From the NCBI GenBank assembly GCA_024404145.1, contig JAKSQK010000001.1, positions 369,244 to 433,243 of the forward strand: a DNA stretch of 64,000 nucleotides. The letters are read 5' to 3'. Numbering within the stretch: position 1 is the stretch's first letter; the number at the start of each line of letters is the position of its first letter. This document shows, piece by piece, positions 33,241-42,734 of this stretch. The stretch is from Clostridia bacterium (GTDB lineage Bacteria; Bacillota; Clostridia; Oscillospirales; Acutalibacteraceae). A model generated the notes under the pieces. The model was not told the origin of the DNA and made no database searches. It worked only from the letters and a program-made list of their open reading frames with translations. A program made the translations under genes and the position numbers.

Positions 33241-33480
33241 TTTGCATCCCCCTTTGTCAAACACTAAAGTGCCGACAGTAGTAAATAGGCAAGTGCCTTC
33301 CGTTTACCCTGCGCGATACCCCCGAAACGCCCTGATATATGCCCTGACAAAGGGTTTTTCGCAGTCAAACAGACTACGGCATATAGTTGCAGTTTCAGTT
33401 TATTTTTTTGCACAGATGCGTTATTGTATTATATTTCTATAATACTGCATAAATATAATGTAATTTTTCTAAAAAGTCAA
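33241..33480 (-). promoter_or_regulatory. Promoter and structured leader of potABCD with an anti-Shine-Dalgarno sequence
   Basis: On the minus strand the promoter is TTGACT (33480-33475), 17 bp, TATATT (33457-33452), giving a leader of about 200 nt. Within it CCCTTTGTCA (33354-33345) is exactly complementary to TGACAAAGGG (33259-33250), which contains the potA ribosome-binding site. A competing local hairpin CCCT-TTGTC-AGGG uses the same upstream segment. I recognise no known riboswitch class. The remaining 33481-33600 holds only T-rich sequence. Confidence 0.55.
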
Positions 33481-33626
33481 GTGTTTTTTTCTAAAAATCT
33501 TTATTTTTTCGTTACTAAATTAACAATAAAATATAATGGCTCAGTTTTTCTCTGATTTTCTTCGATTTTCTCTTGTTTCCTTACAAAAACTAATATATGT
33601 ACTCGGCGAAAAAAATCGCCGAAAAA

Positions 33627-33713
33627 TTACTTTTTAGAATTAGTGCTTTTATTTTTGCTCTTTGAATTAGATTCTTGCTTCTTATTTGTATTCTTATTTT
33701 TATCTGCAAACAT
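33627..33713 (-). CDS. 28-residue Lys/Asn/Ser-rich peptide
   Basis: The peptide starts MFADKNKNTNKKQ and ends TNSKK, highly basic, with no hydrophobic stretch. GGGGTGA stands 5 bp before ATG, and a CGGCGA/TCGCCG hairpin (33604-33621) follows the stop. It is the next gene after tatD on the same strand (51-bp gap). The ribosome-binding site supports translation, but the low-complexity composition means it could be chance. The function is unknown. Confidence 0.45.
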   Translation of the reverse strand: MFADKNKNTNKKQESNSKSKNKSTNSKK

Positions 33714-33764
33714 GAAATCACCCCGCTTTGTGTTAATATTGTTAACACTTGGCAGGGTTATTAT

Positions 33765-34556
33765 TCATTTAATACTAAACAGTTTTTTGGCATTATTAGA
33801 AGTAATTGTTAAAACCTCTTCAAAAGACAAATTGAGTATTTGCGCAATTTTTTTCGCAGTAAGAGTAATAAAACCCGAATGATTTAATTGACCTCTGTAA
33901 GGTTCGGGCGCTAAATAGGGACAATCAGTTTCAACAAGTAGTTTATCCGTTGGAATAGTAGTTAAAACTTCGGGTAGTTTCCTTGAATTCTTAAAAGTTA
34001 TAACTCCGCCAACTCCGATATACATTCCGATATTAATTATTTCTTTTGCCATTTCGCTGCTTCCGGAAAAACAATGCACAACACCTTTCGGTTTATGCTT
34101 TTTCAGAAGTTCCAAAGTATCGGAATGGGCTTCACGGTCGTGAACAATTACCGGCAAGTTGAGTTCATTGGCTAAAACAAGTTGTTTTTCAAATATATCC
34201 ATTTGCTCGATTTTGTTATCGGAATTGTAATAATAATCAAGACCAATTTCGCCTATTGCAACACATTTACAAAACTGCGAGAGTTTTTTTATTACCGAAA
34301 GGGGAGTATTGCTGTCAAGGTTTTCGGGATGAATTCCGACAGCCGAATATATATAAGGATATTTTTCGGCAATTTTATTTGAGTTTTCAGAAGATTTACC
34401 GTCAACACTGCATGTTACAGCAAAAGAAACACCGTATTTTGGCAAAGCGTTGAGTAATTCATCTCTTATGCCATTAAATTTTTCATCGTCATAATGCGCA
34501 TGAGAATCAAAAATAAGTTGTCTTGTCAGTTTAATCTCATCAGGATATGCTATCAT
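33765..34556 (-). CDS. tatD: TatD family deoxyribonuclease
   Basis: A metal-dependent hydrolase of the TatD/YcfH TIM-barrel family, with DNase activity in characterised members. Visible ligands and motifs are FDSHAHYDD, the SAVGIHPE segment, AIGEIGLDYYY (metal-bridging Glu), PVIVHDREAHSDT, KGVVHCFSGS and VETDCPYLAPEPYRGQ. The 263-residue product has the standard length. The start overlaps metG by 4 bp, the usual metG-tatD arrangement in Firmicutes. Confidence 0.94.
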   Translation of the reverse strand: MIAYPDEIKLTRQLIFDSHAHYDDEKFNGIRDELLNALPKYGVSFAVTCSVDGKSSENSNKIAEKYPYIYSAVGIHPENLDSNTPLSVIKKLSQFCKCVAIGEIGLDYYYNSDNKIEQMDIFEKQLVLANELNLPVIVHDREAHSDTLELLKKHKPKGVVHCFSGSSEMAKEIINIGMYIGVGGVITFKNSRKLPEVLTTIPTDKLLVETDCPYLAPEPYRGQLNHSGFITLTAKKIAQILNLSFEEVLTITSNNAKKLFSIK

Positions 34557-36463
34557 CTTACTTTTGAACCTTCTGGAATATTATCGGTAAATATAACCTT
34601 AACATCATCGCCGCAGTCAGCCGCAAGAATCATACCGTTAGATTCAACACCGCAAAGTTTTGCAGGTAAAAGATTTGAAACTACTATAACGGTTCTTCCA
34701 ATTAAATCCTCAGGATTATACCATTTTGCAATACCCGATGCGACAATTCTCGGGGTACTCGTGCCGTCGTTAAGTGTTAATTTTAAGAGTTTTTTTGCTT
34801 TTGGTATAGGTTCGCAATTTATGATTTTTGCCGTTTTAAGCTCAATTTTTGCAAAATCTTCGATAGAAATTTGTTCGAGTGTTACAGTATTTTCAGCCGT
34901 TTCCTTAGGTTTTGTTTCTTCTTCAATTTCTTTCAATACTTTTTCGGCATCAATTCTTGCAAAGAGCGGGGTAGGTGTTCCTACTTTATATTCTGCTTGA
35001 ATACCAAACTCAATAGTCTTTTCTTTTGTTGATAACTGTTCGAGAATGGACTCAGAACTTTTTGGCATAATTGGAGAAAGCATCAAAGCAATAATTCTTA
35101 TGCATTCAAGAAGATTATATAAAACGGAATTAAGCAAATCACTGTTGGCTTCGTCTTTTGCAAGAGACCAAGGGGTTGTTTCATCAATATATTTATTACA
35201 CCTTTTTGCAAGGGTCATTATTGCTTCACAAGCATCGGCATTATGATATATATCCATACACTCATAATACTTCTTTATCGACTCGTTTGCGCAGTTAACA
35301 AGGTCATTATCCAAATCGTTAAATTTATTCGGTTTTTTTGCAACGCCTGAAAAATACTTATTAGTCATCGCAATAGAGCGGTTAACAAGGTTTCCGAGTG
35401 TATTTGCCAAATCAGAATTAAACTTGGTTATAAAACTCTCATAGGTGATAGTACCGTCTTGCGTAAATGGTATTTCGCTTAAAAGATAATATCTTACGGC
35501 ATCGGGCGAAAACTTTTTGCTTAAATAATCGGCATAAATCACATTGCCTTTTGATTTTGACATTTTATCATCGCCGACCAAAACCCAAGGATGACCCAAA
35601 ACTTGCTTCGGCAAAGGCAGACCGAGCGCCATAAGTATAATCGGCCAATATATCGTATGGAAACGAACAATATCTTTGCCGATAACATGCAAATCAGCAG
35701 GCCAAAGTTTATCAAACTGCTTGGAATTATCTTCACAGTCAAAACCGATACCTGTAATATAGTTTGAAAGCGCATCAATCCAAACATAAACAACATGTTC
35801 AGGGTCAAAATCAACAGGAATACCCCATTTGAAAGTTGACCTTGAAACGCATAGGTCGGAAAGACCCGGTTTTATAAAATTGTTTATCATTTCGTTTCTT
35901 CTCGAAACGGGTTGAATAAAATCGGGATTATCTTCATAGAACTTTTTAAGTTTTTCTTGATATTTGCTGAGTTTTAAGAAATATGCTTCTTCTTTTGCGT
36001 CTATAACCTCTCTGCCACAGTCGGGACATTTACCGTCGATAAGCTGAGAAGGAGTAAAAAATGATTCGCAGGGAACACAGTATTTTCCGTTGTAGGTGCC
36101 TTTATATATATCACCCTGATCATAGAGTTTCTTAAAAATCTTTTGTATTGTCTTTTCATGATAATCGTCAGTTGTTCGAATAAACTTATCATAATCAGTA
36201 TCAAGAGAGTTCCAAACTTCTTTGATTTCCGAAGAAATTTTATCTACATATTCTTTCGGTGTTATCCCTGCTTTATTTGCGTATTCTTCGATTTTTTGTC
36301 CATGCTCATCAGAACCTGTCATCAAATATACATCGAAGCCCTGCATTTTTTTGTATCGTGCTATCATATCAGCCAAAACGATATCATATGCATTTCCGAT
36401 ATGCGGTTTTCTTGAAGTATAAGCAATTGCGGTTGTGATATAAAATTTGTTATCTTTATTCAT
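34553..36463 (-). CDS. metG: Methionyl-tRNA synthetase
   Basis: It charges tRNA-Met. The 636-residue class I synthetase has the HIGH-type motif RKPHIGNAYDIVLADM, a zinc knuckle CVPCESFFTPSQLIDGKCPDC, KMSKS in GDDKMSKSKGNV, the anticodon-binding helical domain and a C-terminal tRNA-binding OB domain (KIELKTAKIINCEPIPKAKK onward) used for dimerisation. ATG at 36463 is preferred because GGAGG lies between it and an upstream in-frame ATG. No T-box leader is seen upstream; the preceding gene ends 13 bp away. Confidence 0.97.
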   Translation of the reverse strand: MNKDNKFYITTAIAYTSRKPHIGNAYDIVLADMIARYKKMQGFDVYLMTGSDEHGQKIEEYANKAGITPKEYVDKISSEIKEVWNSLDTDYDKFIRTTDDYHEKTIQKIFKKLYDQGDIYKGTYNGKYCVPCESFFTPSQLIDGKCPDCGREVIDAKEEAYFLKLSKYQEKLKKFYEDNPDFIQPVSRRNEMINNFIKPGLSDLCVSRSTFKWGIPVDFDPEHVVYVWIDALSNYITGIGFDCEDNSKQFDKLWPADLHVIGKDIVRFHTIYWPIILMALGLPLPKQVLGHPWVLVGDDKMSKSKGNVIYADYLSKKFSPDAVRYYLLSEIPFTQDGTITYESFITKFNSDLANTLGNLVNRSIAMTNKYFSGVAKKPNKFNDLDNDLVNCANESIKKYYECMDIYHNADACEAIMTLAKRCNKYIDETTPWSLAKDEANSDLLNSVLYNLLECIRIIALMLSPIMPKSSESILEQLSTKEKTIEFGIQAEYKVGTPTPLFARIDAEKVLKEIEEETKPKETAENTVTLEQISIEDFAKIELKTAKIINCEPIPKAKKLLKLTLNDGTSTPRIVASGIAKWYNPEDLIGRTVIVVSNLLPAKLCGVESNGMILAADCGDDVKVIFTDNIPEGSKVR

Positions 36464-36476
36464 AGTTGCCTCCATG

Positions 36477-39005
36477 TCAGGGTTTCTTAAATAGATATAT
36501 AAATGCGGTAAAAGCAGTTGTTACAATTTGAAAAGTAAACTGTAAAGAAGTTGAAGATGCTATTCCTTTTTGAGAAAAAGAATGATAAATAAATACAGCA
36601 GCCATAAAAACAGAAAACAGAACATAAAAAGCGGTAAGCATTCTATTTGATTTTTTTAGCGCCGATGCGGCATTTACTATTCTGACAGTTGATAAGTTTT
36701 CTCTTCTGAAACACGCCGGTGCAGGGGAAGATTTTTGATACGCGGTTGTACGGTCATAAATCGCCATATCGGGGTTATTCATAATCTTAACAGTATCAGA
36801 ATAAATGCCGAAAAAGTCAACAATAAAATCTTCGGTAATATTTGGGTCATAGTTCTTAACAAAAAGGGTAACACCAAGTTTTGAAAGTTTTCTTAAATCT
36901 CTTGTAATAGAATCAAGCGGATTATATTTAATGATTAGAAGGGCGCATGCCTTTGTCGTTGTTGCGAGATAAACGGGGAAACAACCCTTTTGAAGAATTT
37001 CTTTATCAATCTCATAATCGGGAACTTTTATTCCGTGGGACTGAAGAAGGGTTCTGTTACCTATGAACAAAAGTTCATTGTCAACCCAGCCGGATATTCC
37101 GAGTTTATCTTCATATTTAACGGTATCTGAATCGGGCAAAACATAGGTAGAGTTCGTTTTTGCGATTTGTCTAAATATCGGGTAAAGGGTACTGCCTACC
37201 GATTGTGTCAGCGAGGTTGCTTTAAGAATAGTATCATCAATACTGTTTTCTGAGAGTATTTTCATATCCTTTAATACTATCGAACCCTCAGGGAACAATT
37301 CGGTTGACGATATGACGGCGGCATTTGAAGACTCGATTTGAGAAGCGCCTTCAACACCCGAAATCATAGCACCTTTTGAATTGAGCTTTTTGGCAGCACT
37401 ATGTAAGGGAAGAACATTTATAAAATAAACAATGGGCAATGATATGATTTGCGTCATAATTGCAAAACAAACAAGACCGCAAACGGCACTTTCAAAAAAT
37501 ATTACACCAAAAATTGATGTTAATATTGATATAAGTATTCCGATTATCTGATAGAACATAAAATCGCCGTTTAGAATTGATTTATAATTGCTGTATTTTA
37601 CAAAGTTCTCAACAAAACCGACTTCTCTTGCACCACTGATTAAAACATCACCGTCGATAGTATTTTTTGCGATAGACATTGTTACAGCTTGGTCGTCAAT
37701 AAGAGTTAAAGCAAACTTATTATTCTTAGTTCCGATAATTCTTAAATTGCCGAGCATTGCCGAAATATCGTAAACCGCCAACAATGACCTAACGGTAAAA
37801 ATAAAGGAGGCAGAAAGAGTTAAGTAATATGTTTCGGAAAAGAGTTGATAATCGGCTGTTAAATATTGCGAGATTATTATTAAAATAAGCGACAGAACGG
37901 AAAGCAAAGCTGAAATATCGGGCTTTGAAAACCTGCTGAACAATTTAGAAAAGCTTAATAACGCATCGAAATTCACAAGCAACAACAATGCTGAAACACA
38001 GCCGAGTAAAATCAAAGAAGATGAACAGTTTGATTCAAGCTTATAAAACATGCCGGGAATTAAAAATACTGACAAAAATAAAAAGGAAATAAGCGAAAAT
38101 GCAAAACTGAAAAAACTTATTCTTTTCTTTTTGAACAAACTTAAATATCTTTCTTTAAGTTCATTTGTATTTGTAATTTCATTATCGGGATTAAAGTCAT
38201 CAAAATCATTTTCTTCAAGTTTCGTTTCGATAATGCTGGGTTTTTTGCCTTCAATTTCCGATTTAACAGTTTCAATTTTATCGGTAATTGCATTAAATCC
38301 TACTTGTGTTGTATTTACAATTTTATCTTTTATGGGTACAAATTTAATAGTAGTTTGAGTGATTTTGGGTGCTTTTTTCTTTTTTTCAATTTTTTGATTA
38401 TTATCTAAATCAGAAATATCGGGAACACTTGGCGTTTCGTTATCAACTTTATGTACATCGGAAGTTTGCTCATAAACATAATCATTTAGCAACTTTTTAT
38501 CGTTGTTTTCAGCTTCCGATATCATTTTTGCAAAACTTGGTGTTACTGTTTCTTTCTGCGGTTCTTCAGTAATTGAGGTTTCATCATTGGCAGTTTCTTC
38601 TTTGGCTTCCAAAGATTCAGTAATGGTAATGTTGTACTTTTTCGACAAACTTTCAAGAGCATCTTTACTGTCTGATTTCAAAATATCAGCAACACTTTTA
38701 AGCTCGTAAATAGGGGAGTCGTCAAGCGAAACATCGTTACCTTCGTCATCATAAGTATAGTGTTTGCATTTTTCCAGAAGGGAAGTATCTTCAACCTTTT
38801 GAACCTTGCTTTTAATCTGTTTTAACGGGTCAGATTCACTATTTTCGCTATTGCCGAAATCAATCGAAAAAGCCCCCGTCTTAAATTCGTCTTTATCGTT
38901 TACGAAATCGCCGAGTTTTTTATTTGAATTAAATCTTACATTCTCGGTTTCGTTTTTCATATTTTCAAAATACTGCGAAACCTTATCTTTTTTTGTTTTA
39001 CCCAT
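36477..39005 (-). CDS. P-type-ATPase-like membrane protein lacking the catalytic aspartate
   Basis: An 842-residue protein. Residues 1 to about 290 are hydrophilic, acidic and low in complexity. Seven or more transmembrane helices follow. The region KGAMISGVEGASQIESSNAA then VISSTELFPEGSIV lines up with the phosphorylation segment of P-type ATPases (K-G-x-x-I-K-G...V-x-x-D-K-T-G-T), but the DKTGT site is SSTEL near residue 566. Later, GWVDNELLFIGNRTLLQSHG and ITRDLRKLSKLGVTLFVKNY resemble the nucleotide-binding and P domains, without TGD or GDGxND. Two C-terminal helices end the protein. ATG at 39005 has TTGGGGA 7 bp upstream. It is probably a pseudoenzyme; the role is unknown. Confidence 0.7.
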   Translation of the reverse strand: MGKTKKDKVSQYFENMKNETENVRFNSNKKLGDFVNDKDEFKTGAFSIDFGNSENSESDPLKQIKSKVQKVEDTSLLEKCKHYTYDDEGNDVSLDDSPIYELKSVADILKSDSKDALESLSKKYNITITESLEAKEETANDETSITEEPQKETVTPSFAKMISEAENNDKKLLNDYVYEQTSDVHKVDNETPSVPDISDLDNNQKIEKKKKAPKITQTTIKFVPIKDKIVNTTQVGFNAITDKIETVKSEIEGKKPSIIETKLEENDFDDFNPDNEITNTNELKERYLSLFKKKRISFFSFAFSLISFLFLSVFLIPGMFYKLESNCSSSLILLGCVSALLLLVNFDALLSFSKLFSRFSKPDISALLSVLSLILIIISQYLTADYQLFSETYYLTLSASFIFTVRSLLAVYDISAMLGNLRIIGTKNNKFALTLIDDQAVTMSIAKNTIDGDVLISGAREVGFVENFVKYSNYKSILNGDFMFYQIIGILISILTSIFGVIFFESAVCGLVCFAIMTQIISLPIVYFINVLPLHSAAKKLNSKGAMISGVEGASQIESSNAAVISSTELFPEGSIVLKDMKILSENSIDDTILKATSLTQSVGSTLYPIFRQIAKTNSTYVLPDSDTVKYEDKLGISGWVDNELLFIGNRTLLQSHGIKVPDYEIDKEILQKGCFPVYLATTTKACALLIIKYNPLDSITRDLRKLSKLGVTLFVKNYDPNITEDFIVDFFGIYSDTVKIMNNPDMAIYDRTTAYQKSSPAPACFRRENLSTVRIVNAASALKKSNRMLTAFYVLFSVFMAAVFIYHSFSQKGIASSTSLQFTFQIVTTAFTAFIYLFKKP

Positions 39006-39019
39006 ATTCATTCCCCAAT

Positions 39020-39772
39020 TTATTTTCTTTGGTTTATAACTTCATACATTATAATTCCGGCTGCAACGGAAGCATTTAATGAATTTATTTGCCCTTTCAT
39101 AGGAAGACTTATAATTTCATCGCATTTTTTTGCAGTCAGCGTTCCTATTCCTTTTCCTTCATTGCCGATAATTACCGCAACAGGAAGATTATAATCAAAA
39201 GATTTATAATCTTTACCGTCCATATCCGCCCCAAACACCCAAATACCGTTATCTTTTAATAAATCAATTGTATTTGCGATATTGGTAACTCTTGCAACCC
39301 TCATATATTCAAGCGCACCAGCCGAAGTTTTTGCAACGGTAGAATTTAGAGAAGCAGAACGCCTTTTCGGGATTATTATTCCGTGTACTCCGCAAGATTC
39401 GGCAGTTCTAATAATTGCGCCGAGATTATGCGGGTCTTCAATTTCGTCGCAAATAATAATAAACGGCGGTTCTTTCTTTTCCTTTGCAAAATCTAAAATT
39501 TCCTCGACGGTTGAATATTCGTGAGAAGCGACCATCAATGCAACTCCCTGATGATTACCGCCCGAGCAGTAATAATCAAGTTTTTGCGGACTGATTTCCT
39601 TTATTAAAATACCTTTTTTTGAGCACTTGGCGATTATCTCGGATATAGAACCGCCGGATACGCCATGGGCAATATAAAGGCGGTCAATTTCACGGCCCGA
39701 GCGCAGTGTTTCAAGAACAGTATTTCTGCCAAAAATGATGCTTGATTCGGTTGTTTTTTCTTCGTTATGCAT
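39020..39772 (-). CDS. rlmB: 23S rRNA (guanosine-2'-O)-methyltransferase, TrmH/RlmB family
   Basis: A SPOUT methyltransferase that 2'-O-methylates a guanosine of 23S rRNA. The 250-residue protein has the N-terminal substrate-binding domain (IFGRNTVLETLRSGREIDRL), then the catalytic knot with DEIEDPHNLGAIIRTAESCG (motif 1), IIGNEGKGIG (motif 2) and LPMKGQINSLNASVAAGIIM (motif 3). It lies just upstream of the pseudo-ATPase gene on the same strand (14-bp gap). Confidence 0.93.
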   Translation of the reverse strand: MHNEEKTTESSIIFGRNTVLETLRSGREIDRLYIAHGVSGGSISEIIAKCSKKGILIKEISPQKLDYYCSGGNHQGVALMVASHEYSTVEEILDFAKEKKEPPFIIICDEIEDPHNLGAIIRTAESCGVHGIIIPKRRSASLNSTVAKTSAGALEYMRVARVTNIANTIDLLKDNGIWVFGADMDGKDYKSFDYNLPVAVIIGNEGKGIGTLTAKKCDEIISLPMKGQINSLNASVAAGIIMYEVINQRK

Positions 39773-39882
39773 TAAAGTTTCAAATCCTTAGTTTATTTAA
39801 TGATTTTATTCACATAATAATACAGAATATATTATAACACACCTCTTAAAAAAATAAAAGAGAAATTTAAGGAGATTTTTTT

Positions 39883-41121
39883 ATGAAAATAAAAGATATT
39901 AAAGCATACGAATTACTCGATTCAAGAGGCAACCCTACCGTCGGTACAAAAATTATACTTTCCGACGGTTCTTCCGGCTTTGCAATTTCCCCTTCGGGAG
40001 CATCAACAGGTATTCACGAGGCACATGAATTAAGGGATAAACAAGAAACACGATATAACGGTAAAGGTACAAAAGTTGCGGTAAATAATGTAAATACGAT
40101 TATTAAAAAAAGCATAATTGACCGAAATTTTGAAACACAAAAGGAATTTGATAAATATTTAATTGAGTTAGACGGAACCGAAAACAAAAGCAAACTCGGG
40201 GCGAATGCAATTTTATCGGCATCTTTGGGATTTTCGAAAGCACTTGCCTCGCATAGTAATATGCCTTTATTTGAGTTTTTGAATGAGAATAAAAACGATT
40301 TAACTTTGCCAAGACCTATGATGAATATTCTAAACGGCGGTGCTCATGCCTCAAATAATATTGATATTCAAGAGTTTATGATAATTCCTATGTTTAACTC
40401 AACATTCGCAGAAAAGCTTGAAGTTTGTGCTGAAATTTATCATAAATTAGGAAAAATACTAAATGCAAAAGGATATTCAACAGGAGTAGGCGATGAAGGC
40501 GGATATGCTCCGAAACTCGAAAACGAAGAAGAAGCCATTGAGTATATACTTGAAGCAATAATAAAATCCGGAAATAATATAGGCGAGGTTAAAATAGCTC
40601 TTGATATTGCCGCAAGTGAATGGTATAATGCCGGCAAATATCATAAGCCGAAACAAAATAAAACATTTTCCGCAGAAGAACTAATTGAATACTATGAAAA
40701 TCTTGTTAAGCAATATCCTATTGTATCTATTGAAGACCCGTTAGGCGAAGATGATTTCGAGAACTTCAAAATATTAACAGAAAAAACGGGCGATAAAATT
40801 CAGATAGTCGGAGATGACTTATTTGTAACAAATATTGACCGACTCAATATCGGCATAAGAGAAAAAATTGCCAATGCAATTCTTATTAAACCTAATCAAA
40901 TCGGAACACTTACTGAAACGATAGAAGTAATAAAAGCCGCTAAAAACAACGGTTATAATACAATTATTTCTCATCGTTCCGGCGAAACCGAAGATACAAC
41001 TATTGCAGATATCGCCGTAGCGTTAGGAGTAGGGCAAATTAAATCCGGAGCGCCTTGCAGAACCGATAGAGTTTGTAAATATAATCGGCTTTTGATGATT
41101 GAAGATGAAATTGGGTATTGA
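39883..41121 (+). CDS. eno: Enolase
   Basis: It interconverts 2-phosphoglycerate and PEP in glycolysis. The 412-residue protein is slightly shorter than the usual 430. It has AYELLDSRGNPTVGT, SPSGASTGIHEAHELRD, GANAILSASLGFSKA, GGAHASNNIDIQEFMIIP, GDEGGYAP (catalytic Glu), EDPLGEDDFE, VGDDLFVTN (metal Asp), LIKPNQIGTLTE (catalytic Lys) and SHRSGETEDTTIAD. GGAGA precedes ATG at 39883. It is a single gene with its own terminator. Confidence 0.97.
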   Translation: MKIKDIKAYELLDSRGNPTVGTKIILSDGSSGFAISPSGASTGIHEAHELRDKQETRYNGKGTKVAVNNVNTIIKKSIIDRNFETQKEFDKYLIELDGTENKSKLGANAILSASLGFSKALASHSNMPLFEFLNENKNDLTLPRPMMNILNGGAHASNNIDIQEFMIIPMFNSTFAEKLEVCAEIYHKLGKILNAKGYSTGVGDEGGYAPKLENEEEAIEYILEAIIKSGNNIGEVKIALDIAASEWYNAGKYHKPKQNKTFSAEELIEYYENLVKQYPIVSIEDPLGEDDFENFKILTEKTGDKIQIVGDDLFVTNIDRLNIGIREKIANAILIKPNQIGTLTETIEVIKAAKNNGYNTIISHRSGETEDTTIADIAVALGVGQIKSGAPCRTDRVCKYNRLLMIEDEIGY

Positions 41122-41155
41122 CATGTATATTCTAAACACTTAAAATAGATAAGTA

Positions 41156-41190
41156 AGAGGATTGCCTTTTACGCAGTCCTCTATTTTTAT
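41156..41190 (+). terminator. Terminator after eno
   Basis: A 10-bp stem AGAGGATTGC/GCAGTCCTCT (41156-41165, 41173-41182, one G-T) followed by a T-rich run. Confidence 0.85.
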
Positions 41191-41205
41191 TTTCAGGTGA
41201 TATAT

Positions 41206-42591
41206 ATGCCCTCAGTTAAATCTTATGATATTGTAATAATCGGAGGCGGTATCGGAGGCCTAATGGCTGCCTACCGATTAAAAAGTTTTTCTCCCGAACT
41301 TAAAATTGCCATAACCGAAAAGGGTAACGAATTAAAAGAGAGATTTTGTCCCGCCGGTAAAGAAAACAAATGTGTTCATTGTAATATTTGCAGTATAACA
41401 AACGGCTTTGCCGGTGCCGGTGCATTTTCTGACGGCAAATTTAATTTAGGAACCGCATACGGCGGAACTCTCGGCGAAGAACTCGGAGATGATATTGCAA
41501 ATAAGTATATCGGCGAAGTTGATGCCATTCTTAATAAATACTGCACTTCGGGTGCTCCAAAAGTTTATAAATCAAATGATGAACTTCGTCTTAAATGTTT
41601 GCAGAATAATCTTCGCCTTCTTGATATGAATGTTAAACATTTAGGTACAGATAACAATTTCCTTACAATGCAAAATCTTATTACCGCAATAAAGGATTCG
41701 GGAACCGAACTTTATAAGTTTTATGACTGCATATCGGTCAAAAAAGACGGAAATACATATAAACTTACCTATAAAAACGGTGAAGTCTTTACTGCCGATA
41801 AAGTAATAATTGCAACCGGTAGGTCCGGCGCAAACTTTGTTAATGATTTTTGCAAAGAGAACGATGTTAAAATGAAATCAAATCATATTGATATCGGCGT
41901 CAGAATTGAAATGAAAGATATAATTTGGCGTGAGTTTTCTTCAAAAATTTATGAGCCGAAAATTCTATATAAGACCAAAACTTTTGAAGACCGTTGCAGA
42001 ATGTTCTGCTTTAATCAGGGCGGTTTGGTTTCCGCCGAAAATAATCACGGCATTATTACGGCTAACGGTCATTCTTTTGCACAACCCGAAAAGAAAACCG
42101 ATAACTGCAATTTTGCCATTCTTTCAAGCATTCGTTTTACTGAACCGTTTAATCAGCCGACTGAATATGCCGAATATATTTCAAAACTTGCTAATATGAT
42201 AGGAAACGGCAATGTTCTAGTTCAGCGTTTCGGCGATTTAATCAGAGGCAGAAGGACAAATGAACACAGACTTTCTCAAAATACTGTTACGCCGACGCTT
42301 AAAGCAACAGCAGGGGATATATCTCTCGTTCTTCCGCATAGAATTTTAACAAACATAATTGAAACAATATATGCCCTCGATAAAGTAGCTCCCGGTACCG
42401 CAAACGATGATACTTTGCTTTACGGTTGCGAAAGTAAGTATTATTCGATTAGACCTGTATTTATGAATAATAAATTTGAACTTATAGACGGTGTATATAT
42501 AATAGGTGATGGCAGCGGTATCTGCCGTGGACTTTCTCAGTCCGGAGCAATGGGTATATATGTTGCGGATTGCATTTTAGATAACAACTAG
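41206..42591 (+). CDS. FAD-dependent dehydrogenase of the COG2509 type
   Basis: A 461-residue flavoprotein. The Rossmann motif VIIGGGIGGLMAAYRL at the N terminus, a Cys cluster FCPAGKENKCVHCNICSI, GAGAFSDGKFNLG, the second nucleotide motif KVIIATGRSG and the C-terminal IIGDGSGICRGLSQSGAMG match the uncharacterised FAD-dependent dehydrogenase group common in Clostridia. The CxxCxxC-like cluster (CVHCNIC) could hold a metal or take part in redox, which is an inference. ATG at 41206 follows CAGGTGA. The natural substrate is unknown. Confidence 0.85.
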   Translation: MPSVKSYDIVIIGGGIGGLMAAYRLKSFSPELKIAITEKGNELKERFCPAGKENKCVHCNICSITNGFAGAGAFSDGKFNLGTAYGGTLGEELGDDIANKYIGEVDAILNKYCTSGAPKVYKSNDELRLKCLQNNLRLLDMNVKHLGTDNNFLTMQNLITAIKDSGTELYKFYDCISVKKDGNTYKLTYKNGEVFTADKVIIATGRSGANFVNDFCKENDVKMKSNHIDIGVRIEMKDIIWREFSSKIYEPKILYKTKTFEDRCRMFCFNQGGLVSAENNHGIITANGHSFAQPEKKTDNCNFAILSSIRFTEPFNQPTEYAEYISKLANMIGNGNVLVQRFGDLIRGRRTNEHRLSQNTVTPTLKATAGDISLVLPHRILTNIIETIYALDKVAPGTANDDTLLYGCESKYYSIRPVFMNNKFELIDGVYIIGDGSGICRGLSQSGAMGIYVADCILDNN

Positions 42592-42686
42592 ATAATGTGT
42601 TTTGTTGCTTTTGCATTATTTTTCTGCTTATTTCGAAAAAATATTTGCAGTTTTATACAAAGTTATAAAATATGACATAATTCGTG

Positions 42687-42715
42687 TTGACATAAAATTT
42701 TATTTGTGTTAACAT
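42687..42715 (+). promoter_or_regulatory. Sigma-A promoter of xpt
   Basis: TTGACA (42687-42692), 17 bp and TAACAT (42710-42715); transcription would begin a few bases before the riboswitch aptamer. The stretch 42592-42686 holds nothing else I can identify. Confidence 0.75.
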
Positions 42716-42734
42716 ATCATTGTAAATTTAATAT

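Noticed and set aside
34494..35000. 168-residue plus-strand frame
   Set aside because: Antisense to metG and tatD; no ribosome-binding site, and the strong metG frame explains the sequence.
36464..36476. T-box or other leader for metG
   Set aside because: Only 13 bp separate metG from the upstream gene and no T-box sequence is present.
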